Assembly: GCA_031285905.1 (NCBI GenBank)
Contig: JAITVH010000038.1
Coordinates: 1 to 53,516 of the forward strand
Source: Prevotella sp.
GTDB lineage: Bacteria > Bacteroidota > Bacteroidia > Bacteroidales > Dysgonomonadaceae
DNA length: 53,516 bases
Reading direction: 5' to 3'
Of the stretch, positions 23,182-32,310 are shown in pieces. The notes below the pieces were generated by a model that was given only the letters and a program-made list of their open reading frames with translations, made no database searches and was not told the origin of the DNA. Made by a program: the position numbers and the translations under genes. Positions within the stretch are counted from its first letter, which is position 1. Every line of letters starts with the position of its first letter.

Positions 23182-25659
23182 TTACTTGAGAAGCCTGTCG
23201 CTAAGCATTTTCATATAATATCCTCCTACAACGGAACGAGCTTTAAATCCGACATGTTTCTTACTGTCAGTATAATACCAGTCAGACATTGGCACTCTGT
23301 CTGTTGTTTCATTATAGAATTTATGTACCGGGCTTATAAATTTCTGGAATGTTTCGTTATCGTCGGCCAATGTGGCTGTCCATACGATCCAGTCAGACTT
23401 AGAATAAGACATACGGCTATCCAGTGGTAATCCATACTCATTTTGTTTTGTCAGATAATAAGGGATCTCTTTTTGAGCAACAGATTCAGGGAATATATTC
23501 AATTTTAGCACCTTGTTCCATATCAGGTTATATTTCTGGCTCCATGTTCCCGGTTTGTCAAATGTAAGGCGGTAATGATCTCCGTCATCAGCCATCTTCA
23601 TCCACTCCTGAGCCATTTCTTTTGCTTTGTTGGTATATTGTTCGGCAACATCTTTTTTGCCAAGCATATCAGCAAGGTAACCATACGAGGCAATACCCAT
23701 AATCGCCTTCATCGATAAGTTTATATTATGAGCGAAGTGTCCTGCAAAGTCATCGGTACAAAGCTGGTTTTCAGGGTCTAATCCTTTTTCTACCAGATAG
23801 TCAGTCCATATAGTCAACTCCTTCCAGTGTTTTTCCGCATATTTGGCATTTCCTTCCACGCGGGCAATAGCAGCCGTAAGTGCCAACATATTTCCGGATT
23901 CTTCTACAGGCATATCGCCTCCGTAAGTTTGTCCGTTAGCCCAAGGGTATGTACCCACATCGTGTGAAGGGAAAGGTTTAGTCCATTGTCCGCTTTCACT
24001 GTAAAAGAAGATTTGATTCATCATTCCTTTTAGCAGTTCAGGATTGTAATATAAATACATTGGTGAAGACGGATAAGTTATATCTACCGTACCGATCGAA
24101 CCGTTACTGTTATTTTCTTTAGATAAGAACAGCAAGTCACCATTAGGAGCTTCAACCAGCTTATGAGCATGTATCGACTGACGATAGGCCAAAGCACATA
24201 AATCTGCATACTCTTTACCTCCGGCTTTTGTAGCATCCGTCATCAATTCATAATCGAAATTGCTGCATCTGGTCTTCAGCTTAGCATATTCGCTGTTTGC
24301 TTCGGCAAATGCCTGTTCGATAGTTTTGTCTCCTTTCTTGTTCCAGTATGGACGAAGATTTTCTTTAAAGTATTGTATAGAGTAAATATCATCATATCCG
24401 ATTAATATTTTACCTGATACAGATGATTTGTTTCCTAATGATTGGGCGATAGCCAGGCTTGCGTTGTCTTTAGAACTTACATCGCCGCCCAGTTTACCGT
24501 CTTTTGCAAAACTATTACGCATTTCGTAAGGATTGCCTACATTACAGGTCGCATTTTCCTTTTCTGCGCTTAGATAAAAATATCCCCAGTCTATACGGAT
24601 ATCGTCACCTCTTTTGCCCAATATTTTTTGAGCAACACTTCCGGTCTTAAGGAAAATAAGACCGTCTTTTTCAAATCCTTCACCCTTATTGGCCTGGGAC
24701 GGTACATTTACTGCCCAGTTTGGCGCAGCCTCGAAATAAATTTCCACGTCATGACCTGCACCGTCTAATGAATTGATATCATATGAAATATAATTCACCG
24801 GACGCGAAATGAGGTTAAGGTCATCCATTAATAATGGAGCCATAAATGTAAGTTTAAGCTCTACATTGCCGCAGTCGAATGTATAATATGTCTGGGTAGC
24901 TTGTACATCAACAGATTTTTGTACTGCTGCATTGCCCAGATATGTTTCTATTTCATCTTCTACATAAATACCGAAGTCAACCAAAGCGCCACCTGTTCTG
25001 TTGTGGCAATGAGCTGCTATTACATTCTCACCCTCTGTCAATGTAGCTTTCACTTCGTCGCTTAATTCTACCCATACATTTTTTCTCCATACATATTCGG
25101 TTCTGACAACTTGTATTCCGTTAATGTAGAGTTCAAAAATATCATCATGAGAATATTGTAAGAATACTTTCTTTTTCGATAAATCTTCATTTATCTTAAT
25201 ATGGCGGCGTACCCAAATATCCTTTGTTTCCCATAGCGTATTCACATTTGTTTCTTCCGGCGTACCGAATGCAGCTTGTGCTTCTTTCCACTTATCATCG
25301 CCAAATTCACGTTTCACCCATTCGTCAGCGGGCTGGTCAAATGTATATTTCCCGGCCCATGCCGCTTCGGTAGACATAGCTGCCAAAGGTTTCATTGGTG
25401 TTTGTTCAATACCCATAAAACGGTATACTTCTCCATCAACACGTATTGCTCCTATCAACGGAAATTCTTTGCCTGTCCAGTGTTTTACCTGCTCATCGTA
25501 GAGGTTGTTCGTGAGCGACCATGCACTTGTGTACGGGTCTATGGACACCAAAGGATAGCCCGGAGCCCGTAAATCGTTTTTGATAACTTTTGCCGGCTGG
25601 CCTGTCCCGTCACAGCTAAGTAGCCCAACCAAGCAAAGCAAATAAATCAGTTTTTTCAT
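23182..25659 (-). CDS. DUF4964/5127/4965/1793-type 'glutaminase' family lipoprotein
   Basis: The 825-residue protein has a lipobox (LLCLVGLLSCDG). Domain order as I read it: DUF4964-like start (PGYPLVSIDPYTSAWSLTNN), a galactose-binding-like jelly roll at about 100-240 (VFLQYSHDDIFELYINGIQV, NVIAAHCHNRTGGALVDFGI), DUF5127-like sheets, then a helical DUF4965/DUF1793 barrel at about 480-825 (SKENNSNGSIGTVDITYPSS, DDFAGHFAHNINLSMKAIMG, SKSDWIVWTATL). The family is named after fungal glutaminase A, but in Bacteroidetes it travels with glycoside hydrolases, so a role on glycans is plausible. The catalytic residue is not established by me. It is in the minus-strand hydrolase cluster. Confidence 0.8.
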   Translation of the reverse strand: MKKLIYLLCLVGLLSCDGTGQPAKVIKNDLRAPGYPLVSIDPYTSAWSLTNNLYDEQVKHWTGKEFPLIGAIRVDGEVYRFMGIEQTPMKPLAAMSTEAAWAGKYTFDQPADEWVKREFGDDKWKEAQAAFGTPEETNVNTLWETKDIWVRRHIKINEDLSKKKVFLQYSHDDIFELYINGIQVVRTEYVWRKNVWVELSDEVKATLTEGENVIAAHCHNRTGGALVDFGIYVEDEIETYLGNAAVQKSVDVQATQTYYTFDCGNVELKLTFMAPLLMDDLNLISRPVNYISYDINSLDGAGHDVEIYFEAAPNWAVNVPSQANKGEGFEKDGLIFLKTGSVAQKILGKRGDDIRIDWGYFYLSAEKENATCNVGNPYEMRNSFAKDGKLGGDVSSKDNASLAIAQSLGNKSSVSGKILIGYDDIYSIQYFKENLRPYWNKKGDKTIEQAFAEANSEYAKLKTRCSNFDYELMTDATKAGGKEYADLCALAYRQSIHAHKLVEAPNGDLLFLSKENNSNGSIGTVDITYPSSPMYLYYNPELLKGMMNQIFFYSESGQWTKPFPSHDVGTYPWANGQTYGGDMPVEESGNMLALTAAIARVEGNAKYAEKHWKELTIWTDYLVEKGLDPENQLCTDDFAGHFAHNINLSMKAIMGIASYGYLADMLGKKDVAEQYTNKAKEMAQEWMKMADDGDHYRLTFDKPGTWSQKYNLIWNKVLKLNIFPESVAQKEIPYYLTKQNEYGLPLDSRMSYSKSDWIVWTATLADDNETFQKFISPVHKFYNETTDRVPMSDWYYTDSKKHVGFKARSVVGGYYMKMLSDRLLK

Positions 25660-25713
25660 CTTAAAGCTAATTAATACAGTTAAAAATTTTATTCTCTATT
25701 TATATCTAATTTT

Positions 25714-27258
25714 TTAGGATTCTATTGTTAATACTACAACAGACAGAGGTGGTAGCTCTGCTATGATTTTATTATTCGATTTCTTTATATTGTCAAACTT
25801 TCCGGGTTTCACTTTCCCGGGTTGATCGAATGTATTATGGTCAGAAAAACTGGATGAGGTCAGTATCTCGCCATTAATTGTTTTTGTTGTGGCTCCGTCT
25901 ATTGCTATTTCAGCTATGTTGTTTTTCTTGGCATCCAGATTCACGATTGTTACATGTATCTTTCCATCTTTATCTTTCGAGGCTGAAGCATTCAGCGCAG
26001 GGATTTTGTTCTCTTCCACTTCGTACTGATGATGTCCCAGTTGTACAGGCAGCATTATTGCTTCATGATGTACCTTATACATATTAAATATATGGTAAGT
26101 AGGGGTAAGAAGCATCTTTTCGCCTTCGGTAAGTATCAAGGCCTGTAATACATTGATTGTCTGAGCCAGATTCGCCACCCTCACCCGGTGAGAATATTTA
26201 TTGAATATATTAAGGGTGGATGCCGCTATGAGGGCATCACGCATACTATTTTGCTGATATAGGAATCCCGGATTTGTATCCGGTTCCACATCCGTCCATA
26301 TGCCCCATTCGTCTACTACCAGAGCTACATTCCGCCTTGGATCGTATTTATCCATAATGGCTGTATGTTTCTCTAAAAGTTCTTCCATATACAATGCATT
26401 CTTCATTGTATTGAAGTATTCTTTTTCGTCAAACTGGGTAGCTGACCCTTTGCGTCCCCAGTCGCCTGTAGGGATGGTATAATAATGCAACGATATGCCC
26501 CACATCATCCAGTTGGGTATATTTTTCATACATACCTCCATCCAGTTATAGTCTGCAATATTAGGGCCGCATGCTATTTTCATCAGGTTGTTTCCCGAAT
26601 AATTGCGGGCGTATGACTGGTAACGTTTATATTCGTTGGAGTAATATTCGGGCGTCATATCGCCTCCGCAACCCCAGCTTTCGTTACCAATCCCCCAGAA
26701 CTTAACGCCCCAGGGTTTATCTTTTCCGTTTTGTGCTCTTGTTTCCGTTAAGGTACTTTTTCCTGCAAAGTTCAGGTATTCGATCCATTCGCGCATTTCG
26801 TAAACGGTGCCGCTGCCCACATTTGCCGAAATATATGGTTCGCATTCCAGCAGTTCACATAGTTCCAGGAATTCATGTGTGCCAAATGAATTGTCTTCTA
26901 CTACTCCGCCCCAATGGCTGTTTATGGTAACAGGGCGTTTCTCGCGGATTCCGATTCCGCTCTTCCATTGGTATTCGTCTGCATAGCAGCCTCCCGGCCA
27001 TCTCAGGTTTGGTATATTTATTTCTTTCAGTGCTTTTACAATGTCAAGGCGTATACGGTCTTTCTTCTCAACCGGCAGATTCTCATCTACCCAGAAACCG
27101 TCATATATACAGCGTCCGAGGTGTTCGGCAAAATGTCCGTAGATGTGTTTGTTTATTGTTTGCTGAGGGTTATTAGCTTGTATATTTACCTGTATATTTT
27201 GGCAATATCCATGTAGTGAACAAAATAATATGGCAAGAGATAAGATTATTGGTTTCAT
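25714..27258 (-). CDS. GH51 alpha-L-arabinofuranosidase, secreted
   Basis: A 514-residue GH51 enzyme with a signal peptide (MKPIILSLAILFCSLHGYC). The TIM barrel starts QTINKHIYGHFAEHLGRCIY. The acid/base is Glu193 in GIGNESWGCGG and the nucleophile Glu317 in VVDEWGIW. A beta-sandwich closes the protein (about 420-514, LPPLSVVVLTIES). It should release terminal alpha-L-arabinofuranose from arabinan, arabinoxylan or arabinogalactan side chains in the periplasm or at the surface. The ATG at 27258 gives the signal peptide; 27306 adds an off-pattern N-terminus. The leader contains a 96-bp repeat and a bulged hairpin (see separate entries). Confidence 0.94.
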   Translation of the reverse strand: MKPIILSLAILFCSLHGYCQNIQVNIQANNPQQTINKHIYGHFAEHLGRCIYDGFWVDENLPVEKKDRIRLDIVKALKEINIPNLRWPGGCYADEYQWKSGIGIREKRPVTINSHWGGVVEDNSFGTHEFLELCELLECEPYISANVGSGTVYEMREWIEYLNFAGKSTLTETRAQNGKDKPWGVKFWGIGNESWGCGGDMTPEYYSNEYKRYQSYARNYSGNNLMKIACGPNIADYNWMEVCMKNIPNWMMWGISLHYYTIPTGDWGRKGSATQFDEKEYFNTMKNALYMEELLEKHTAIMDKYDPRRNVALVVDEWGIWTDVEPDTNPGFLYQQNSMRDALIAASTLNIFNKYSHRVRVANLAQTINVLQALILTEGEKMLLTPTYHIFNMYKVHHEAIMLPVQLGHHQYEVEENKIPALNASASKDKDGKIHVTIVNLDAKKNNIAEIAIDGATTKTINGEILTSSSFSDHNTFDQPGKVKPGKFDNIKKSNNKIIAELPPLSVVVLTIES

Positions 27259-27277
27259 CACAGGTCGTTTTTTAGGA

Positions 27278-27324
27278 ATAATGAGGCTGCCAACTAATTT
27301 TGCCATTACCGGCAGCCTGCATTA
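27278..27324 (-). promoter_or_regulatory. Bulged hairpin in the leader of the GH51 gene
   Basis: The minus strand reads ATAATG, bulge C, AGGCTGCC, a 19-nt loop, then GGCAGCCT-CATTAT: 14 base pairs with one bulged nucleotide. It ends 19 nt before the ATG at 27258. A related hairpin with the bulge in the same place precedes the GH2 gene at 29244. It lacks a T-run, so a terminator is less likely than an RNA-level element (inference). Confidence 0.6.
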
Positions 27325-27327
27325 TAA

Positions 27328-27423
27328 TTAAGGTCGCAGACCTTTTTATTACTTTTGTATGTATAACAACTACAGAAAGTTATAATCTGAAAATATATCA
27401 TTAAATACTTTTTATAACTTAAT
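27328..27423 (-). repeat. 96-bp dispersed repeat, copy 1
   Basis: This 96-bp stretch matches 36075-36170 in reverse complement without gaps, with three mismatches by eye. It starts 12 bp after the stop codon of the GH2 gene (27436) in transcript order and lies in the gap before GH51. It holds the perfect hairpin AAGGTCGCAGACCTT near the downstream end. It has no reading frame. Confidence 0.9.
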
Positions 27424-27435
27424 GTACATAAAGAT

Positions 27436-29244
27436 TTATTTCTTCTGAGGAATCTTGCTTAAAATAGCTTTGATACGTTTCATATCAAATTTAGCAGTAC
27501 GGTCATAGTTATAGATACCGTTTTGCTCTTGTTCCACATCAGTCAATTGTGTATAGCAATGCCCCATCATATGAGGAATACTAATAATTGCATCAACCTG
27601 ACCTTCAAGGCGGGTATAGAATTCTTCTTCAGTCTTAGGGCCTTCGCCATATCCCCATGTGTTTTCGGCAAACTGTTTACCTACTACCCATTTGATACCG
27701 CCCCACTCGTCGATGAAATAAGGTTGTCCCGAATATCTTGGTTCTTCATCTGGTCTTCCGTTCTGGAATACCGAACCATCTTCTTTCATTGTCAGTATTT
27801 CACGAAGCTTATTGCCATCTTGTTCATAGTTGTGTACTGTCCAAAGGTCGGTAACTACGTGTACCCATCCGCTGGCATCGTTTACAGGACGATAGTCCAG
27901 TCTGTGTGACAGATTGTAAAGATCCCTTACAAATCGGTCATACTGTCTGCCACCTTCACCGCCGGGTTTGCCAGCCTCATTAAGCGGAGTCCAAGCTATG
28001 ATAGATGGATGGTTACGGTCGCGGACAACAATCTCTTCCCATTCAGTCAGGAAGTTGCGTTGCGCTTCTATTTTGTCACTGTGTACACCCCAGCTTGAGG
28101 TTTCGCCCCAAGTAAGGTATCCCAATTTGTCAGCCCAGTAGTGGAAACGTTCTTCAAATACCTTTTGGTGAAGACGTGCCCCGTTAAATCCGGCTTCCAT
28201 TGATAGTTCAATATCACGCTTAAGATCTGCATCGGTTGGGGCTGTCCAAACTCCTGTCGGATAGAATCCCTGATCGAGCACAAGGCGTAAGAAATATGGT
28301 TCATTATTCAGAAGAAGCTGGTTGCCTTCTATTGAAATTTTTCTCATTCCTGCATATGACTTCACCTGGTCGATTACCTTTCCGGCGGCATCCAATACCT
28401 CAAAATCAACATCATATAAGAATGGAGATTCAGGCGACCATGTTTTTGGTTTCTTCACCGGAACAACCGCAAAGTTGTTATCGCCTGCAGGCACGGTAAT
28501 AGTACTTACAACTTTTGCTCCATCTTTTACATTTACACGTAGTTTTTGTCCTTTTTGCAAACCATAGAATTGAGGCTCTACCACAAAACGCTCCTGGTCA
28601 AGATCAGGAACTACATAAGCACTTTTCAGTCCGTATGGGTTAGCTGCTTCCATCCATACTGTTTGCCAGATACCTGTAGTACGGGTATAGTGGCATCCTG
28701 CCGAATGAAAATCCCACGCTTGTTTTCCGGTTGCCTGGTTTCCGGAGCGTGTATCGTCCTGAACATAGAGGACAAGGTCGTGTTCGTTGCCGTCTTTTAC
28801 AAAATTAGTGATGTCGATACTGAACGAGGATGTTCCACCCCAGTGTGTTCCTGCAAGTTGTCCATCGATATATATAGTCGCATAATAGTCTACTGCGCCA
28901 AAATTCAAAAAGATTTTCTTATCTGCCCAGTTTGCCGGGGCCTGTATCTTGCGATGATACCACATCGCATTGATGAAGTCTTTGTATTCTACACCCGAAA
29001 GTTTGCTTTCAGGGCAATAAGGGACTAAAATGGTACGGTCGAAACCCTTACTTTCGTTAAATCTTCTGGTATTACCCGATTTTCCGAAATCGAATGTAAA
29101 TGTCCAATTCCCGTTGAGGTTAATCCATGCTTCCCTCTCAAACTGAGGGCGTGGGTATTCCGGACGTGGAACAGAACTCTGTGCTAATAATAGCGATAAA
29201 GAGGATAAAAATCCGATGATTAGAAATGTAGTTGTTTTTTTCAT
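27436..29244 (-). CDS. GH2-family beta-glycosidase, secreted (copy 1)
   Basis: The 602-residue protein has a signal peptide (MKKTTTFLIIGFLSSLSLLLAQ). A sugar-binding N-terminal jelly roll covers about 25-200, an Ig-like sandwich about 205-305, and a TIM barrel follows. The GH2 acid/base is Glu423 in WTPLNEAG and the nucleophile is likely Glu513 in FIDEWGG. Family members cleave beta-galactosides, glucuronides or mannosides, and I cannot fix the sugar. It is related in layout to the neighbouring GH2 at 29392-31200 but diverged. It is part of a same-strand hydrolase run. Confidence 0.9.
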   Translation of the reverse strand: MKKTTTFLIIGFLSSLSLLLAQSSVPRPEYPRPQFEREAWINLNGNWTFTFDFGKSGNTRRFNESKGFDRTILVPYCPESKLSGVEYKDFINAMWYHRKIQAPANWADKKIFLNFGAVDYYATIYIDGQLAGTHWGGTSSFSIDITNFVKDGNEHDLVLYVQDDTRSGNQATGKQAWDFHSAGCHYTRTTGIWQTVWMEAANPYGLKSAYVVPDLDQERFVVEPQFYGLQKGQKLRVNVKDGAKVVSTITVPAGDNNFAVVPVKKPKTWSPESPFLYDVDFEVLDAAGKVIDQVKSYAGMRKISIEGNQLLLNNEPYFLRLVLDQGFYPTGVWTAPTDADLKRDIELSMEAGFNGARLHQKVFEERFHYWADKLGYLTWGETSSWGVHSDKIEAQRNFLTEWEEIVVRDRNHPSIIAWTPLNEAGKPGGEGGRQYDRFVRDLYNLSHRLDYRPVNDASGWVHVVTDLWTVHNYEQDGNKLREILTMKEDGSVFQNGRPDEEPRYSGQPYFIDEWGGIKWVVGKQFAENTWGYGEGPKTEEEFYTRLEGQVDAIISIPHMMGHCYTQLTDVEQEQNGIYNYDRTAKFDMKRIKAILSKIPQKK

Positions 29245-29261
29245 TATAAATAGATTAAAAA

Positions 29262-29311
29262 GAATGGGGCTGCCTTATAATTTATGGCATCATTTTATGG
29301 CAGCCCACATT
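29262..29311 (-). promoter_or_regulatory. Bulged hairpin in the leader of GH2 copy 1
   Basis: The minus strand reads GAATG, bulge T, GGGCTGCC, a 24-nt loop, then GGCAGCCC-CATTC: 13 base pairs with a single bulge. It ends 17 nt before the ATG. Compared with the hairpin before GH51, the stem bases change together and the bulge is kept. The following TTTTTAATC could give weak termination of the upstream gene. Confidence 0.6.
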
Positions 29312-29391
29312 CATGCTAAATACCTAAAGAATCATTTTTCCTTAATACTTTTACTAACCGATTGATAGTTATTGACCGATTGTACGATCGA

Positions 29392-31200
29392 TTACTTCAA
29401 AGTATTAATAACCTCTTGATTGATTTTCCTTATTCTGTCTTCTTCTACTTTGATCTGTTTGCGATCATAAGTTATAAGACCGTTCACCTCGCCTTCTACG
29501 TCAGTCGTTTGGGTATATACGGCTCCGGTAAATCCTGTTTTCACATAATCTTTCAGTATTTCACCATACTTCACATATTCGTCAGTAACTTCTTTCGCGT
29601 TCTTGAACTGAACATATCCCCAGTTCTTATCTGTTTGCCAAAGATGGTCGCTAAGTGGTAAACCAATACCGCCATACTCTCCGAGAACAGTTGCTCTTTC
29701 AGAGTCGAACATGAACATTTGAGGGCCCGGGTAATGGTGCAAGTCTAGGATATCACCTGTCTTGTAGTGGTTACCGCCACTGGCAGGGTTTACAAGGCGT
29801 GATGGATCATAAGCTTTTGTCCATTCGGCGATTTCTTCAGTTTTGAACTGTCCCCATGCTTCATTGAACGGAACCCAAACAGCAATACTTGGATAAGAAT
29901 ACAGGTAATCCATAATGTCTTTCCATTCTTTGCGATAGTCAGCTTCCGACTCAGGAGAACGCATCATTTCCACGCCATCGAAATATTGTCTCATTTGCCA
30001 TTGTGGAGAACGCTCATAGTTACCGTTTGGCATATCCTGCCATACAAGGATACCTTCACGGTCGCAATGTGTGTACCAGCGAGCCGGTTCTACTTTCACG
30101 TGTTTACGGATCATGTTGTATCCGAAATCCTTGGTTTTCTTGATGTCATACAACAACGCTTCGTCAGTCGGAGCAGTGTAAAGACCGTCAGGCCACCATC
30201 CTTGGTCAAGCGGGCCGAAGTGGAAATAATTTTTGTTATTCAACTGGATACGGGTAATACCGTTCCTGTCTTTTCTTGTAGAAACTTTACGCATTGCTGC
30301 ATAGCTGTTTACCTTATCAGCTACTTTTCCTTTTTCTAAAAGGTTCACTTCAAGATCGTAAAGGAAAGGAGACTCAGGCGACCATAATTTTGCATTTGGC
30401 ATCGGGATTTGAATATTTTGTCCCACAGCTACTTTATTTTTAGAAATAACCTGTCCGCCATCTTTTACTACCACTTCTACGACATCGCCGGGAGTTGTGT
30501 TTTCGGTGCCAACGCATACCGAAAGCTTACTCTTATCAATATCAGCTACAGCTTTGATGTTTGTAATAAATTTCTTGTTTACCGGCTCAAGCCATACTGT
30601 CTGCCAGATACCGGATACAGGAGTATACCATATCCCATTAGGGTTGTTTATCTGTTTTCCTCTGGCTTGATATCCATCATTTGTAGGATCCCATACTTTA
30701 ACAACAAGTTTTTGGTTGCCTGAAGTCAGGTAAGGAGTTACATCGAAGCAGAAAGGAGTATATCCACCTGTGTGGCTGCCAACTTTTACATCGTTGATAT
30801 ATACTTCAGCCTTCCAGTCTACAGCACCGAAATGAAGTAATACGTTTTTTCCTTTCCATGAAGATGGAACAGTAAATGTACGTTTGTACCACAGTTCGTT
30901 ATCTTTCCCCAATGATTTCATTACACCTGAAAGACTTGACTCTACAGCAAACGGCACTAATATTTGTCCGTCAAAGCTTTGAGGTTCTTGCTGGCCGACA
31001 GGCAATATCGCATATTCCCATAGTCCGTTAAGATTAGACCAGTCTGCGCGTTCCATAATTGGGCGCGGATACTCAGGTAATACATTGTTCGGGTCTAGTG
31101 TTTCGGCCCATTTTGTTTTAATCTTGTCTCCTGCCGGCTTCCATTGGGCAAAGGCAATCGTACTCGATAATAACAAAACTGCCAATAATAGCTTTTTCAT
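29392..31200 (-). CDS. GH2-family beta-glycosidase, secreted (copy 2)
   Basis: The 602-residue GH2 protein has a signal peptide (MKKLLLAVLLLSSTIAFAQ). The N-terminal jelly roll (WYKRTFTVPSSWKGKNVLLH) and sandwich domains are followed by a TIM barrel with acid/base Glu447 in WVPFNEAWGQF and nucleophile likely Glu508 in TVLGEYGGIG. FGPLDQGWWPDGLYTAPTDE is typical of Bacteroidetes GH2 relatives. Substrate linkage is unresolved. It starts 46 bp after the GH43-like gene and leads toward the second GH2. Confidence 0.9.
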   Translation of the reverse strand: MKKLLLAVLLLSSTIAFAQWKPAGDKIKTKWAETLDPNNVLPEYPRPIMERADWSNLNGLWEYAILPVGQQEPQSFDGQILVPFAVESSLSGVMKSLGKDNELWYKRTFTVPSSWKGKNVLLHFGAVDWKAEVYINDVKVGSHTGGYTPFCFDVTPYLTSGNQKLVVKVWDPTNDGYQARGKQINNPNGIWYTPVSGIWQTVWLEPVNKKFITNIKAVADIDKSKLSVCVGTENTTPGDVVEVVVKDGGQVISKNKVAVGQNIQIPMPNAKLWSPESPFLYDLEVNLLEKGKVADKVNSYAAMRKVSTRKDRNGITRIQLNNKNYFHFGPLDQGWWPDGLYTAPTDEALLYDIKKTKDFGYNMIRKHVKVEPARWYTHCDREGILVWQDMPNGNYERSPQWQMRQYFDGVEMMRSPESEADYRKEWKDIMDYLYSYPSIAVWVPFNEAWGQFKTEEIAEWTKAYDPSRLVNPASGGNHYKTGDILDLHHYPGPQMFMFDSERATVLGEYGGIGLPLSDHLWQTDKNWGYVQFKNAKEVTDEYVKYGEILKDYVKTGFTGAVYTQTTDVEGEVNGLITYDRKQIKVEEDRIRKINQEVINTLK

Positions 31201-31246
31201 GATTAATAATAAAGTTTTAAGTTTATATAAAAAAATAGAAATTGTT

Positions 31247-32260
31247 TTAGTTATTTGGTAAATAGATAGTAAACGGTTTGTCCCTGTCTTTGACTACAAG
31301 TTCTCCGTTTATGATTTCCAATTCGGCGACTTGTATCGATGATCTTCTCATATCGTATGGGATATTTCCGTTATCGTCATGATAGTCTTTTGTATGGAAC
31401 TTCCGTCCCGGATGCGTGAAGTAGAAAATATATGCTTTATCATTCACTACCACTACATCTCCATGCGAACCGCTTGGATAATCGTCTTTGCGTCTGCTGG
31501 GAGTTTCCAGTATTCTATCCGGTTGTTTTTTCCAATTCACCAGATCATCCGATTTATATACGCCCATTCCACGCCATTCGTCTGTTACAAACCAATAAGA
31601 ATCTTTAAACCTGAAAGCTTTAGCACCTTCATGAGGCTCGTCGCTTACTGCCGGAGTGGCATCGCCTGTCCATGTAAACAAGTCCTCACTATCGGCAAAT
31701 AAAGATTTACTATCCCACTTGTACCACATACGCCATTTTCCGTCAGGTAATTGTATGAGGGTGGCATCAATTACGTTTTCTTTCGGAAGTTTTACCTTAC
31801 CTTCATAGTTCCAGTCCCACAGATTGGTACTTGTATAGTGAGCCATAAAAGGAGTTCCACTCCAATGATTGGCAACACCTTGTGTATATGATATAAACAT
31901 ATGGTAAACTCCATTGTGCAAAACAACATCGGGAGCCCAGAATGTATTTTTACCCCTTTCAAACTCAAGGTCTAATGTTCCTCTGTATCGCCAACTCCTC
32001 CCATTATCTGTAGAATAGGCTATTCCAATTTCGTTTCCATAACAGTAAGCCACATCCGCCGTCTCGACATTGGCACGACGCTGGGTATACAACATCCACC
32101 ATGCTTTTTCAAACGGATTATAAACTAAACATGGGTCTGCTGCTCCATCAGTGATAGGATCCCTGAAAAGGGGAGCATCAGGCTGATGTCCTTGCTGGGC
32201 TTGTATAGTCAACACTGAAAATAAAATTGTTAGTAAGAATAGACTAATATTACGTTTCAT
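31247..32260 (-). CDS. GH43/GH117-like five-bladed beta-propeller hydrolase, secreted
   Basis: A 337-residue protein with a signal peptide (MKRNISLFLLTILFSVLTIQA). Propeller blades are visible as repeated acidic/aromatic strands (FRDPITDGAADPCLVYNPFE, NTFWAPDVVLHNGVYHMFIS, NVIDATLIQLPDGKWRMWYK, SGSHGDVVVVNDKAYIFYFT). Asp residues in DPITDGAADP, APD and the later VIDAT segment are candidates for the GH43-clan catalytic set, and SGSHGDV resembles the metal/His site of this clan. It would act on arabinose- or galactose-containing oligosaccharides (inference). It lies between the GH36-like and GH2 genes. Confidence 0.78.
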   Translation of the reverse strand: MKRNISLFLLTILFSVLTIQAQQGHQPDAPLFRDPITDGAADPCLVYNPFEKAWWMLYTQRRANVETADVAYCYGNEIGIAYSTDNGRSWRYRGTLDLEFERGKNTFWAPDVVLHNGVYHMFISYTQGVANHWSGTPFMAHYTSTNLWDWNYEGKVKLPKENVIDATLIQLPDGKWRMWYKWDSKSLFADSEDLFTWTGDATPAVSDEPHEGAKAFRFKDSYWFVTDEWRGMGVYKSDDLVNWKKQPDRILETPSRRKDDYPSGSHGDVVVVNDKAYIFYFTHPGRKFHTKDYHDDNGNIPYDMRRSSIQVAELEIINGELVVKDRDKPFTIYLPNN

Positions 32261-32310
32261 TTTGATTAAAAGTTTTTATTTACCCGGCAAAACCCAATTA
32301 TATAGAATAT

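Noticed and set aside
28546-29028. 160-codon plus-strand frame antisense to the GH2 gene
   Set aside because: It is a shadow of a gene with clear GH2 motifs and signal peptide on the other strand.
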